Assembly (NCBI GenBank): GCA_903835145.1
Contig: CAILMA010000456.1
Coordinates: forward strand, 1-17,308
From: an uncultured Bacteroidota bacterium
GTDB lineage: Bacteria > Bacteroidota > Bacteroidia > Chitinophagales > Chitinophagaceae
Length of the DNA: 17,308 bases
Reading direction: 5' to 3'
Shown here: positions 1-7,138 of the stretch, piece after piece
Layout: every line of letters starts with the position of its first letter
Position numbering within the stretch: the first letter of the stretch is position 1
Translations under genes and position numbers: made by a program
The notes under the pieces: generated by a model
What the model saw: the letters and a program-made list of their open reading frames with translations, nothing else
Database searches by the model: none
Told to the model about the DNA's origin: nothing

Positions 1-166
1 CAGGCTGCGTGAACTCGATAGCCACATCGACCCCAGCAAGGTGCTCTTTATCAAGTTCGTGGCGGGTAGCCGAGGTGATGCGCAATACGATGTTGTGGCC
101 TCTTTTAATTGCCTGCTCCTCAATGGCTTTACCCATTTTGCCGTAACCTATCAATGCTATGTTCAT
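1..166 (-). CDS. dapB: 4-hydroxy-tetrahydrodipicolinate reductase, 5' part only
   Basis: The first 55 residues are present, starting at the ATG at 166-164; the rest lies beyond the left edge. The protein opens with MNIALIGYGKMGKAIEE, a beta strand followed by a glycine-rich dinucleotide-binding loop (G7, G9, G12). Near the cut edge is the segment VDVAIEFTQP, which resembles the conserved strand at the end of the nucleotide-binding region in DapB. The family is cytosolic and uses NAD(P)H to reduce 4-hydroxy-tetrahydrodipicolinate on the way to diaminopimelate (peptidoglycan) and lysine. The catalytic and substrate-binding C-terminal half cannot be seen. It lies 151 bp downstream of the receptor gene on the same strand. 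Another Rossmann-fold reductase is possible, but the combination of both motifs favours DapB. Confidence 0.85.
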   Translation of the reverse strand, partial: MNIALIGYGKMGKAIEEQAIKRGHNIVLRITSATRHELDKEHLAGVDVAIEFTQP

Positions 167-317
167 GGTAAAAAAAGTGGGTAAAGATAAGTGTACTCCG
201 GTAAATAACGGCAGGCGCTGCCGGCAGCCTCACTAATTGGTGCCGAATAGGCATAGAACACGATTCCCCTGATTTGCTTGAAACGGCAATCGGTACTAAG
301 TGCCAATGGGAGTTGTT

Positions 318-2732
318 TTAATTTTTCCTATGACCGAAGCCAAAGTCGATGCGGTAATAAAATATGGGTAGAAAGCCAAGCTGATATTGGTAATAAAACG
401 GACCGGGGCTGTTTTTCTGACTGGCAAGCCCCTGGCTGTAAGTAACAGAAAGTACGTTCTGAGTATTAAATACATTTACGAGGTCAAGCCCCAGCTCGTG
501 GGTCATTTTCTTGCCGTTGAAACGAGCACCCAGCTTAACATCGGCTCTGAAATAGTCTTTGAAATGCAGGGTATTTCTCATGCTGTCCACAACAATAGCA
601 TCGCCGTAGGCAAGCGATTTTGCGGTATCGACAGGTGAGTATAGCTTTCCGCCTATCATAGTCACCTTTATGCCAGTAATAAGGGTGCTGTTAGCGCCTA
701 ACTTGCATTCATAGCCTGCGAGCAGGTTACCAGCGTAACGGGTGTTGTAGTCAGTACTGCGGTACACACCGTCATTCCCTTTTGCTTTAGAGTCAGATAC
801 CGAGCTGGTGAGCAGGAAGTAGAACCCATGCCCAAACGATTTTTCGAGCGTCATTTCAAGTCCGTAATTGTAGCCTGTACCTGTGTTTTTAAGCGTATCG
901 GGGAAGTCGCGGGAGTAACCTGTGCCCTGGTCGAGCGCAGAATAGGAAGAGCCAACGCGCGTTTCAACAGGAACATCGAAAAGGTACTGATAGTAAGTCT
1001 CCAGCTTAAAGTGAAGTTTTTTCGTCAGAGCCTTGTCGTAACCCAATACAATGTGCTGGCTGCGGGTGAAGCCGACATTGTAGTTCTGCATATCAGATGC
1101 CGGCGTGCCGGGCTCATGGGCAAAATACTGATAGAGAGGCTGCATCTGGCTGTGGAGGCCGTAGCCACCGGTAATAACATTGTTATCGTTTAAAGCCCAG
1201 CGCACGCCAAGGCGGGGCTCTACAGAACCGGAGTTATTGTGGCTCAGGTACTGCCCGTGGACGCCCGCTGAAAGAGACACATTGTCAGTGGGGCGATATT
1301 TATACTGTACATACCCTTCAACAAGATCTGTGCTGCCAACGAAATTTTCGCGCTGCTGCCAATGCTGTAATGATACAGGATACTGGCGGCTGCTGTCGAT
1401 GAGATTAAGCTGATAGTTGTTATTTATGATACCGAGCTTAATGGTGTGCCGCGGTGAGATCTTGTAATTGAGCATCCAGTGAGCAACGATGGTTGTGGTA
1501 AGGAAGTTATAACCCAATATTGGCTTCAAGGAATCCACGGCGAAGGTTGATGAATCTCTGAAGACGTAGTTGTGATGGGCAAAGATACTATTGCCAGACA
1601 CCCCTACTGTAAGCTTTGTAAACGCTTTTTTATTAATGGTGTAGCTGTAACTTGCTCCTACAATGCCTGTGTTAGATGTAAAATACTGGTCGCGGTCGCT
1701 CTCTCCATATAGCTGCGACGTCTGGTTGGTAAGGTTACTGGTTACCAGATCGATATTACTTAAACCACCAATACCGAAAATAGAAAAATCACCTTTTTTA
1801 CCAACCGGGAAGTTCAACTTAAACGTTAAATCCTGGTAATTGGGTACCGATGTAGTACCTATTTTTATGTTCATCCCCTGAAATAATTTCAGCGTCGAAT
1901 ACCTGTATGTAACCAGGAATGATGACCCGGAGGATTTTGAAATCGGGCCTTCAGCAGCGAGCTCAGTTCCAAGGAACCCAAGTTGCCCCGTAATCTCAAA
2001 TTTATCAGGGTTGCCATTCCTTAATTTCAGGTCAAAAACTCCGGCAACGGCATCGCCATATTCCGCAGGGAAAGCACCCGTAAAGAAGTCGCAGTTGGAG
2101 AGTGTCTTGTTGTTGATGATGCTTACAGGGCCGCCCGTGGTACCCGGAATAGCAAAGTGATTGGGGTTGGGAATATCAATACCTTCTACCCGCCAAAGCA
2201 CGCCTTGCGGGGAATTACCGCGCACAATAATGTCGTTGCGGGAGTCATCACCACCCTGCACACCGGCAAAATTGGAAACCATACGGGCAGGATCTGAACG
2301 GCTACCGGCGTATCGCTCGGTTTCCTGCACATCAAAGGTCTTTGTACTTACCAGCGCCATATCGTTAATATGTTCGCGGTGCTGCGTTACCACAACCTCT
2401 TTCATCTTCACGGCATCTTCTTCCATCTCTATATTCAGCACCACTTCTTTTGCCGATGTGATATCAACATCGCTAAACGTTACGCTGCTGTATCCTACAT
2501 AACTTGCCACTATCGTTCGCTTACCGATGAGCACATTCTCAATGGTAAAGTCTCCGTTACCATCGGTAACGGCACCCCGCACTACGTTTTCGTCGTTAAT
2601 GGAAACTGTTACTCCTATAAGGGCAATTTTAGACTCTTTATCCACTACCCTGCCTTTCACAATCTGCATGTGCTGACCGAAACTAACTAAGGGCAATACA
2701 AATAACAAAAAGAATACAATGTGTTTAGTCAT
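318..2732 (-). CDS. TonB-dependent outer-membrane receptor with carboxypeptidase-regulatory-like N-terminal domain
   Basis: The 804-residue product begins with a signal peptide (hydrophobic residues 5-18, then SFG before Gln20). Residues about 23-107 form a carboxypeptidase-regulatory-like beta-sandwich (IVKGRVVD...GVTVSI...TDGNGDFTIENV...YVGY). Residues about 110-240 are the plug (EVVVT, IIVRGNSPQG, VEGIDIPNPNHF, TGAFPAEYGDAVAGVFDLKLR). The rest has the alternating pattern of a 22-strand barrel and ends in aromatic-rich strands (YYRIDFGFGH). Such receptors import a ligand across the outer membrane using TonB-ExbBD energy. The substrate is unknown: there is no SusD partner, heme or siderophore gene alongside, so a glycan-type SusCD role is not supported. 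The secreted protein at 2829-3455 lies just upstream on the same strand (96-bp gap) and may be co-transcribed. No Shine-Dalgarno sequence is visible, as is usual in this phylum. Confidence 0.9.
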   Translation of the reverse strand: MTKHIVFFLLFVLPLVSFGQHMQIVKGRVVDKESKIALIGVTVSINDENVVRGAVTDGNGDFTIENVLIGKRTIVASYVGYSSVTFSDVDITSAKEVVLNIEMEEDAVKMKEVVVTQHREHINDMALVSTKTFDVQETERYAGSRSDPARMVSNFAGVQGGDDSRNDIIVRGNSPQGVLWRVEGIDIPNPNHFAIPGTTGGPVSIINNKTLSNCDFFTGAFPAEYGDAVAGVFDLKLRNGNPDKFEITGQLGFLGTELAAEGPISKSSGSSFLVTYRYSTLKLFQGMNIKIGTTSVPNYQDLTFKLNFPVGKKGDFSIFGIGGLSNIDLVTSNLTNQTSQLYGESDRDQYFTSNTGIVGASYSYTINKKAFTKLTVGVSGNSIFAHHNYVFRDSSTFAVDSLKPILGYNFLTTTIVAHWMLNYKISPRHTIKLGIINNNYQLNLIDSSRQYPVSLQHWQQRENFVGSTDLVEGYVQYKYRPTDNVSLSAGVHGQYLSHNNSGSVEPRLGVRWALNDNNVITGGYGLHSQMQPLYQYFAHEPGTPASDMQNYNVGFTRSQHIVLGYDKALTKKLHFKLETYYQYLFDVPVETRVGSSYSALDQGTGYSRDFPDTLKNTGTGYNYGLEMTLEKSFGHGFYFLLTSSVSDSKAKGNDGVYRSTDYNTRYAGNLLAGYECKLGANSTLITGIKVTMIGGKLYSPVDTAKSLAYGDAIVVDSMRNTLHFKDYFRADVKLGARFNGKKMTHELGLDLVNVFNTQNVLSVTYSQGLASQKNSPGPFYYQYQLGFLPIFYYRIDFGFGHRKN

Positions 2733-2828
2733 AGGTAAATAATGAGGTAGTAAGGTATAAAAAAACTGCTGATGGCGAAAAACAATAGATCAGAAATGAA
2801 AACCGCAGACCGTAGATTCGCCAAAAAA

Positions 2829-3455
2829 TCAATCCAACTGATCGATTTTTACCAGCAATTGCTCCCAGGAGATGTCTTTGGGGATGAGCTTTATGCCATA
2901 GGCGTCATTGATATACCCTATCAGGTCGCGCTTGGTCGACTCGGTAAAAAACGAGCTCAGATCGTCAATGACGCCCTCATATTCAACTACAATGAGGTTT
3001 TTATCTATATCCTGTGGCTTGTATATGTACCCTATCCGGTCGTCATAGATATTCAGTTTCCCCTCATGCAATACGCGCATCAGCCGCTTATCATTGTCTT
3101 TGAGCCTGGTAAAGCACAGCGGCTTTTTATCGGCGTTGTTGTACATCATTATCGTCCTCAGGCTGGGGTCTTTGAGGCTGTAAGTAAAAAAATAGCTGTA
3201 GTCATCGTTTATGGGCACCTGAAACCAAAGTTCAAACTTGTAGAGCATTATAAGCCCGTGTATAGTATCATTCCGATAAACTATATATCCATCCGCCCAC
3301 TTTGCAGAAGCCTTGGTTCGGCGCCCAACATTGTTGTGAATCGTCTTTCCCTTTGCCGGAGCACCCACCCAAATAGTATCCTGCTTTTCGGCCTGACCGA
3401 AGGCGCCGGGAACCGCAAAAAGGAATAACAGCAGGACCAAGAATGGGTATTTCAT
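2829..3455 (-). CDS. Small secreted protein of unknown function
   Basis: This 208-residue protein has a clear signal peptide: Lys2, hydrophobic residues 4-19, then AFG before Gln21. After a short linker (residues 22-50) comes a segment GYIVYRNDTIHGLI at about 56-69. It resembles the opening 'G-Y-I-V-x-x-x-D-T-I-x-G' strand of many uncharacterised secreted Bacteroidota proteins. The rest is mixed alpha/beta, with aromatic strands at about 70-90 and a helical C-terminus (about 165-205: SFFTESTKRDLIGYINDAYG, then WEQLLVKIDQLD). I see no catalytic motif, lipobox or sorting domain, so it is probably periplasmic or released. It sits upstream of the TonB-dependent receptor in the same direction. A 218-codon open frame on the opposite strand covers the same bases, but this strand has the export signal and the family-like motif and is preferred. 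Function not recognised. Confidence 0.75.
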   Translation of the reverse strand: MKYPFLVLLLFLFAVPGAFGQAEKQDTIWVGAPAKGKTIHNNVGRRTKASAKWADGYIVYRNDTIHGLIMLYKFELWFQVPINDDYSYFFTYSLKDPSLRTIMMYNNADKKPLCFTRLKDNDKRLMRVLHEGKLNIYDDRIGYIYKPQDIDKNLIVVEYEGVIDDLSSFFTESTKRDLIGYINDAYGIKLIPKDISWEQLLVKIDQLD

Positions 3456-3551
3456 AATGTAATAAAAATATACCGTTAAAACTCTACCAAAGTTGCTGAT
3501 TTATTTTTATTTGCAGCATTTTTTTTGAATTTTTCGTTAGTTTGCCGATTG

Positions 3552-5594
3552 ATGCAATGGATTTATTGGCTGATAGCCGTTTTACTTAGTGCCGGGGCGG
3601 CTGTTTGGGTTTACAGAACCGATAAAAAACGCGCCGTTCCTTATCCCTGGCTCACTGCAGGATTGCGCGGGCTTGTTGTGTTTTTTACGCTTTTGCTTGT
3701 ATTGGTTCCTACTATCATTATCACGAAAAACACAATTGAAAAGCCAGTTGTGGTGCTGCTACAGGACAATTCCCTGTCCATAGCTACAGCACTGGGTAAG
3801 GATTCGGCAACATACCGCAAGAATACTACTGACCTTATGAACCGCCTCAGCGGCCAGTTTAAGGTGGTGCAATGGGGCTTTGGCGGCTCGGTGCAACAGG
3901 ACAGCATTTTTAAGTTTAACCAACCTGCCACTGACATAGCAGCTGCGCTTACCCGTGTGCAGGAATTCTATGGCATGCAAAATCTTGGTGCTGTGATACT
4001 GGCCAGTGACGGAAGATTTAATCAGGGGGCCAACCCACTCTTTTTGCCTAATTCCATGCATGGCTTGTTGTACAGCGTTGCCATTGGCGATAGTGCACAG
4101 CAAAAAGACCTGAAGATAGCACAGGTATATGCAAACAGGGTTGTTACGCTGAACAACAGTTTCGAAATTCGGGCTGACATTGTTGCGCAACTTTGCAAGG
4201 GCTACAGCAATTCTGTAGTACTTAAGGAAGAAAGCAATATGATGGGCTCAGTGCCTGTAGCCATCAATACAGACAGGTTTGACCGCGCTGTGTCTTTTAC
4301 CCTTAAAGCAGATAAGCCAGGGTTACATCACTATATAATTTCTGCTCCCGAAGCCGAAGGCGAGAAAAACACTGCAAACAACAGACACGACATATTTGTG
4401 GATGTAGTAGACGAAAAGAAAAACGTATTGATTGCTTCCGCGTCACCACACCCCGACGTTAATGCTATTAAGGAGGCGCTTAGCGGTCTTGAAAGTTATA
4501 AAATAACCGTTTGCACGGCTGACAATTTCCCTGCATCGCTTGCTGACTACAATGTCGTTATTCTACATGGACTACCCTCATTGAGGAACGATATCACTGC
4601 CCAGTTAGTTGCCGCGAAAAAGCCAATATGGTTTATTCTAACGCCACAGACCAATATACAAGCTGTAAACAACCTGCGGGAGCTCACCAGCACGGCCATA
4701 GGACCCGGACCAACCCATGACCTTGTACCGACTTATAATGGCAATTTTACGACCTTTACGCTGCCCAGGCAGATCCAGACGGTGACTGATAAAATGCCTC
4801 CATTGTCGCTGAATGTATCCAATATTATGACGCCACCCGGCACGAACTCACTGTTTGTTCAGAATACCGGGGCCGGGGCGTCGCAATCGCCAATATGGGT
4901 GATGCTGCAGGGCTCTGTGCCGGTAGCTATGCTTGCAGGTGAGGGCATCTGGCGGTGGCGTTTGTACGAGTTCAAGAACTTTAACAGCCATGACGTGGTG
5001 GACGAGTGCATCAGGCAGACTGTGTCTTACCTTGCTGCAAATACCCATGAGAAACCCTTTACAGTGGGTATGCCTAAGTATGTGTGGCGCGATCAGGAGC
5101 CAATATCCCTTCGTGCATTCCTGCACAATGCCAACAACGAACAAATAAATACCCCCGATGCGAAACTTACCATCACAGATAGCGCCGGGCGTAAACATGA
5201 ATTCTCGTTTGAGCGGTCGGGTAATATTTATGACCTTAATATAGGCATATGGGCCGGTGGCACCTATACCTACACCGCGAAAACTAATTTCAATGGAAAG
5301 GACTACACCGCGGCCGGTAGCTTTGCTGTAGAGACTATGCCCGTGGAGCTTATGGAACAGGGCGCGGACTACCCGCTGCTGTATAGCCTTGCGCAGAAAT
5401 ATAACGGTAGCTTTACGACAGCACCTGCTGTTGCAAGCCTTTACGACAGCATTTCAAAAAACAACAGAATCAAGCCGCTTATTCAGGTGAATACAGAAAC
5501 TGTTCCTTTTGTGGACAGGAAATGGTATTTCTTCATCCTGCTGGCACTCGCTGTAGTTGAATGGCTGCTCCGCAAGTACTGGCTGGCCCAGTAA
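3552..5594 (+). CDS. Membrane-anchored von Willebrand factor A-like protein
   Basis: The frame is open from a TTG at 3525, but the ATG at 3552 is the better start: it begins MQWIYWLIAVLL, which leads straight into the first membrane helix and gives 680 residues. Two N-terminal membrane helices (about 3-20 and 38-57) precede a VWA-like domain. Its metal-site pattern looks largely intact: DNSLS at 72-76 (DxSxS), a Thr in PATDIAAAL (about 127) and ASDG at 151-154. A middle beta-rich region leads to a segment at about 290-350 (NVLIASASPHPDVNAI...YNVVILHGLP) resembling the glutamine-amidotransferase-like fold found in this kind of protein, without an obvious catalytic Cys. A last helix lies at about 659-675. 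Most of the chain is therefore likely periplasmic. Proteins of this architecture are widespread in Bacteroidota and related to the Bat/aerotolerance membrane proteins, but no bat or MoxR genes are adjacent. The biological role is unknown. Confidence 0.8.
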   Translation: MQWIYWLIAVLLSAGAAVWVYRTDKKRAVPYPWLTAGLRGLVVFFTLLLVLVPTIIITKNTIEKPVVVLLQDNSLSIATALGKDSATYRKNTTDLMNRLSGQFKVVQWGFGGSVQQDSIFKFNQPATDIAAALTRVQEFYGMQNLGAVILASDGRFNQGANPLFLPNSMHGLLYSVAIGDSAQQKDLKIAQVYANRVVTLNNSFEIRADIVAQLCKGYSNSVVLKEESNMMGSVPVAINTDRFDRAVSFTLKADKPGLHHYIISAPEAEGEKNTANNRHDIFVDVVDEKKNVLIASASPHPDVNAIKEALSGLESYKITVCTADNFPASLADYNVVILHGLPSLRNDITAQLVAAKKPIWFILTPQTNIQAVNNLRELTSTAIGPGPTHDLVPTYNGNFTTFTLPRQIQTVTDKMPPLSLNVSNIMTPPGTNSLFVQNTGAGASQSPIWVMLQGSVPVAMLAGEGIWRWRLYEFKNFNSHDVVDECIRQTVSYLAANTHEKPFTVGMPKYVWRDQEPISLRAFLHNANNEQINTPDAKLTITDSAGRKHEFSFERSGNIYDLNIGIWAGGTYTYTAKTNFNGKDYTAAGSFAVETMPVELMEQGADYPLLYSLAQKYNGSFTTAPAVASLYDSISKNNRIKPLIQVNTETVPFVDRKWYFFILLALAVVEWLLRKYWLAQ

Positions 5595-5612
5595 ATTTGC
5601 TGCTATTGTTTT

Positions 5613-6956
5613 CTATTTTTTGAAGTGAAATTCGTTTTTCAGGAGACCATAAACTCTAGAATCTTCGACAGCGCCATTCTTGAAAAAGTGCGCCCGCAAT
5701 ACGCCTTCTTTTGTAAAGCCTAATCCCTCTATGAGCCGTATAGAAGCTGTATTGTACAAGCCTACATAGGCTTCAATTCTATACAACCCCATGTGCTCGA
5801 AACCGTGCTCAATAATGGGCCGAACTGCTTCTTTCATGTAGCCCTTACCCATATCTGTTTCGCTTTTGAGGGCATAGCCGAACTCCGACCGGCTGTGCAT
5901 GGCATACCAATTGTGAAAGCCCAGCTTACCAATAATCCTGCCCGTGCTTTTTTCTACCATCTGGAAAGACTTAAAGGTATTGCGGTGGGTTTTTAAACCC
6001 TGCTTCCAGTTACTTCGTTCTGCTTCCAGTTCCGCTTCTGAATCGAGCCCAAGGAACTTACTAATTTCTTCATCATTGAACCTGGTGAACAATTCATCCA
6101 TCATTTCCGGTGTCAACGATTTTAGCAGTAACCGTTCTGTTTCTATTATCTCCTGCTGAATGGGCCGTTTTTGGGACGGCTTTTCGGCCGGACCTCCAAG
6201 GTTGTACAGAAAAAAGTGCTGCCCTTCAGGCGTTTCAACACGAATGTCGGCGGGGCTTTCTTCTTTGTAATCTTTTAGCCCACCAGCCTTAAGCACAGCA
6301 ATTTTCGCAGCCATATCGGCAGCAAAGTATGTGATTGCCGGATGGTCAAAATTTGTTGTTTGGTGCAAGCCAACCACTGCAAGCCCATCAGTAAGTATAG
6401 CCCACGGGTAAGGACTTGCGAATTCTGAAACGGCAGTAAAACCAAGTAATTTCCAGTATTCGATTGACTTTTCAAGGTCGGCAACGGGATGTGCAAGTTC
6501 CCCGAACATACCGGCAACTTTATTCACATATTTATCGGGATTAAAATAATCGGCCTGCTGCATTTGCAACATACCGGGACCAGTGGGCTGTTTGAATCCG
6601 TCAATAATACCGACAAGGCTAATATTTAGCCCGTCGGGCGTGATAAACAAGGCGCGCTTTACGGCATCGGACTTTTGAGGTTTTTGGGTAAAAATGATGC
6701 CCTTTCCTTCGATAAGCTTGATGACAGCGTCTATCTTTTTTACATAATAGGTAAGGGCCAGGTATGGTCTCGGGTCTTCGCGCAGCATGATAAGCAAAAC
6801 ACCATCAGTAACCTGAATCCAGGGGAATGGCCAGTCAGCCCGGAATAGTTCTTTAAACCCGAGTCTTTGGTAAAATGCAAGCGATTGCTCCAGATCAGGG
6901 GTTGTGATAGTTAGTGCTGTGACTTCGCCAAGTATGGGTGTAGGTAGTGATTGCAT
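5613..6956 (-). CDS. VOC-VOC-GNAT fusion protein (two glyoxalase/bleomycin-resistance-like domains plus an N-acetyltransferase)
   Basis: I place the start at the ATG at 6956 (MQSLPTPILGEV), giving 447 residues. The frame extends to 7058, but those 34 extra residues have no domain character. Residues about 8-118 are a first VOC domain (TTPDLEQSLAFYQRLGF, PWIQVTDG, ITPDGLNISLV). Residues about 150-255 are a second (AHPVADLEKSIEYWKLLGF, PWAILTDG, ETPEGQHFFLYN). Residues about 270-447 are a RimJ/RimL-type GNAT (ETERLLLKSL, GFHNW, MGKGYMKEAV as the acetyl-CoA loop, then YNTASIRLIEGLGF). Standard VOC metal ligands are incomplete: the first domain has Thr where a His is usual, while the second keeps H156. 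The VOC part may bind a small ligand rather than act as a metal enzyme. A role in modifying or sequestering a toxic compound is inference. The stop is 18 bp from the convergent VWA gene. Confidence 0.85.
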   Translation of the reverse strand: MQSLPTPILGEVTALTITTPDLEQSLAFYQRLGFKELFRADWPFPWIQVTDGVLLIMLREDPRPYLALTYYVKKIDAVIKLIEGKGIIFTQKPQKSDAVKRALFITPDGLNISLVGIIDGFKQPTGPGMLQMQQADYFNPDKYVNKVAGMFGELAHPVADLEKSIEYWKLLGFTAVSEFASPYPWAILTDGLAVVGLHQTTNFDHPAITYFAADMAAKIAVLKAGGLKDYKEESPADIRVETPEGQHFFLYNLGGPAEKPSQKRPIQQEIIETERLLLKSLTPEMMDELFTRFNDEEISKFLGLDSEAELEAERSNWKQGLKTHRNTFKSFQMVEKSTGRIIGKLGFHNWYAMHSRSEFGYALKSETDMGKGYMKEAVRPIIEHGFEHMGLYRIEAYVGLYNTASIRLIEGLGFTKEGVLRAHFFKNGAVEDSRVYGLLKNEFHFKK

Positions 6957-7081
6957 ATCTAAGACTTCAGTAAAGTAAATGTAACGGCTAAAATTATAAC
7001 TTTTATCAGATTGCTGCCAAGAGCGGTAAAATTGGATAGTCAGTACGCAGGAAAACAAATACCAGCGAACACGAAAAATCC

Positions 7082-7089
7082 CAAACTTA
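7082..7089 (-). promoter_or_regulatory. Candidate -7 box for the VOC-VOC-GNAT gene
   Basis: Read on the minus strand the bases are TAAGTTTG, an exact match to the Bacteroidota -7 element TAnnTTTG, about 125 bp upstream of the chosen ATG of the fusion gene. No TTG is found at the expected -33 distance, so the call is weak. Confidence 0.25.
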
Positions 7090-7138
7090 AAATTACTTTT
7101 TTCTTGCCGATGGGAAAAAATACCGAAATTTACATTGT

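Noticed and set aside
209..228. GC-rich inverted repeat between dapB and the receptor gene (including the palindrome GCTGCCGGCAGC at 217-228) as a terminator
   Set aside because: It has competing short pairings and no T run follows on the minus strand, so a rho-independent terminator is not supported.
2772..3428. A 218-codon plus-strand open frame covering the small secreted protein gene
   Set aside because: It lies entirely opposite a minus-strand frame with a textbook signal peptide and a recognisable secreted-protein motif. The plus-strand translation has no export signal or family character.
3506..3544. Possible promoter for the VWA-like gene (TTTATTTG at 3506-3513, TTAGTTTG at 3537-3544)
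   Set aside because: Both fail the required A at position 2 of TAnnTTTG. The second would place the transcript start at the ATG itself, and the upstream spacing is poor.
5577..5593. Short hairpin TACTGG/CCAGTA at the end of the VWA-like gene as a terminator
   Set aside because: The stem is only 6 bp, overlaps the stop codon and lacks an adjacent uninterrupted T run.
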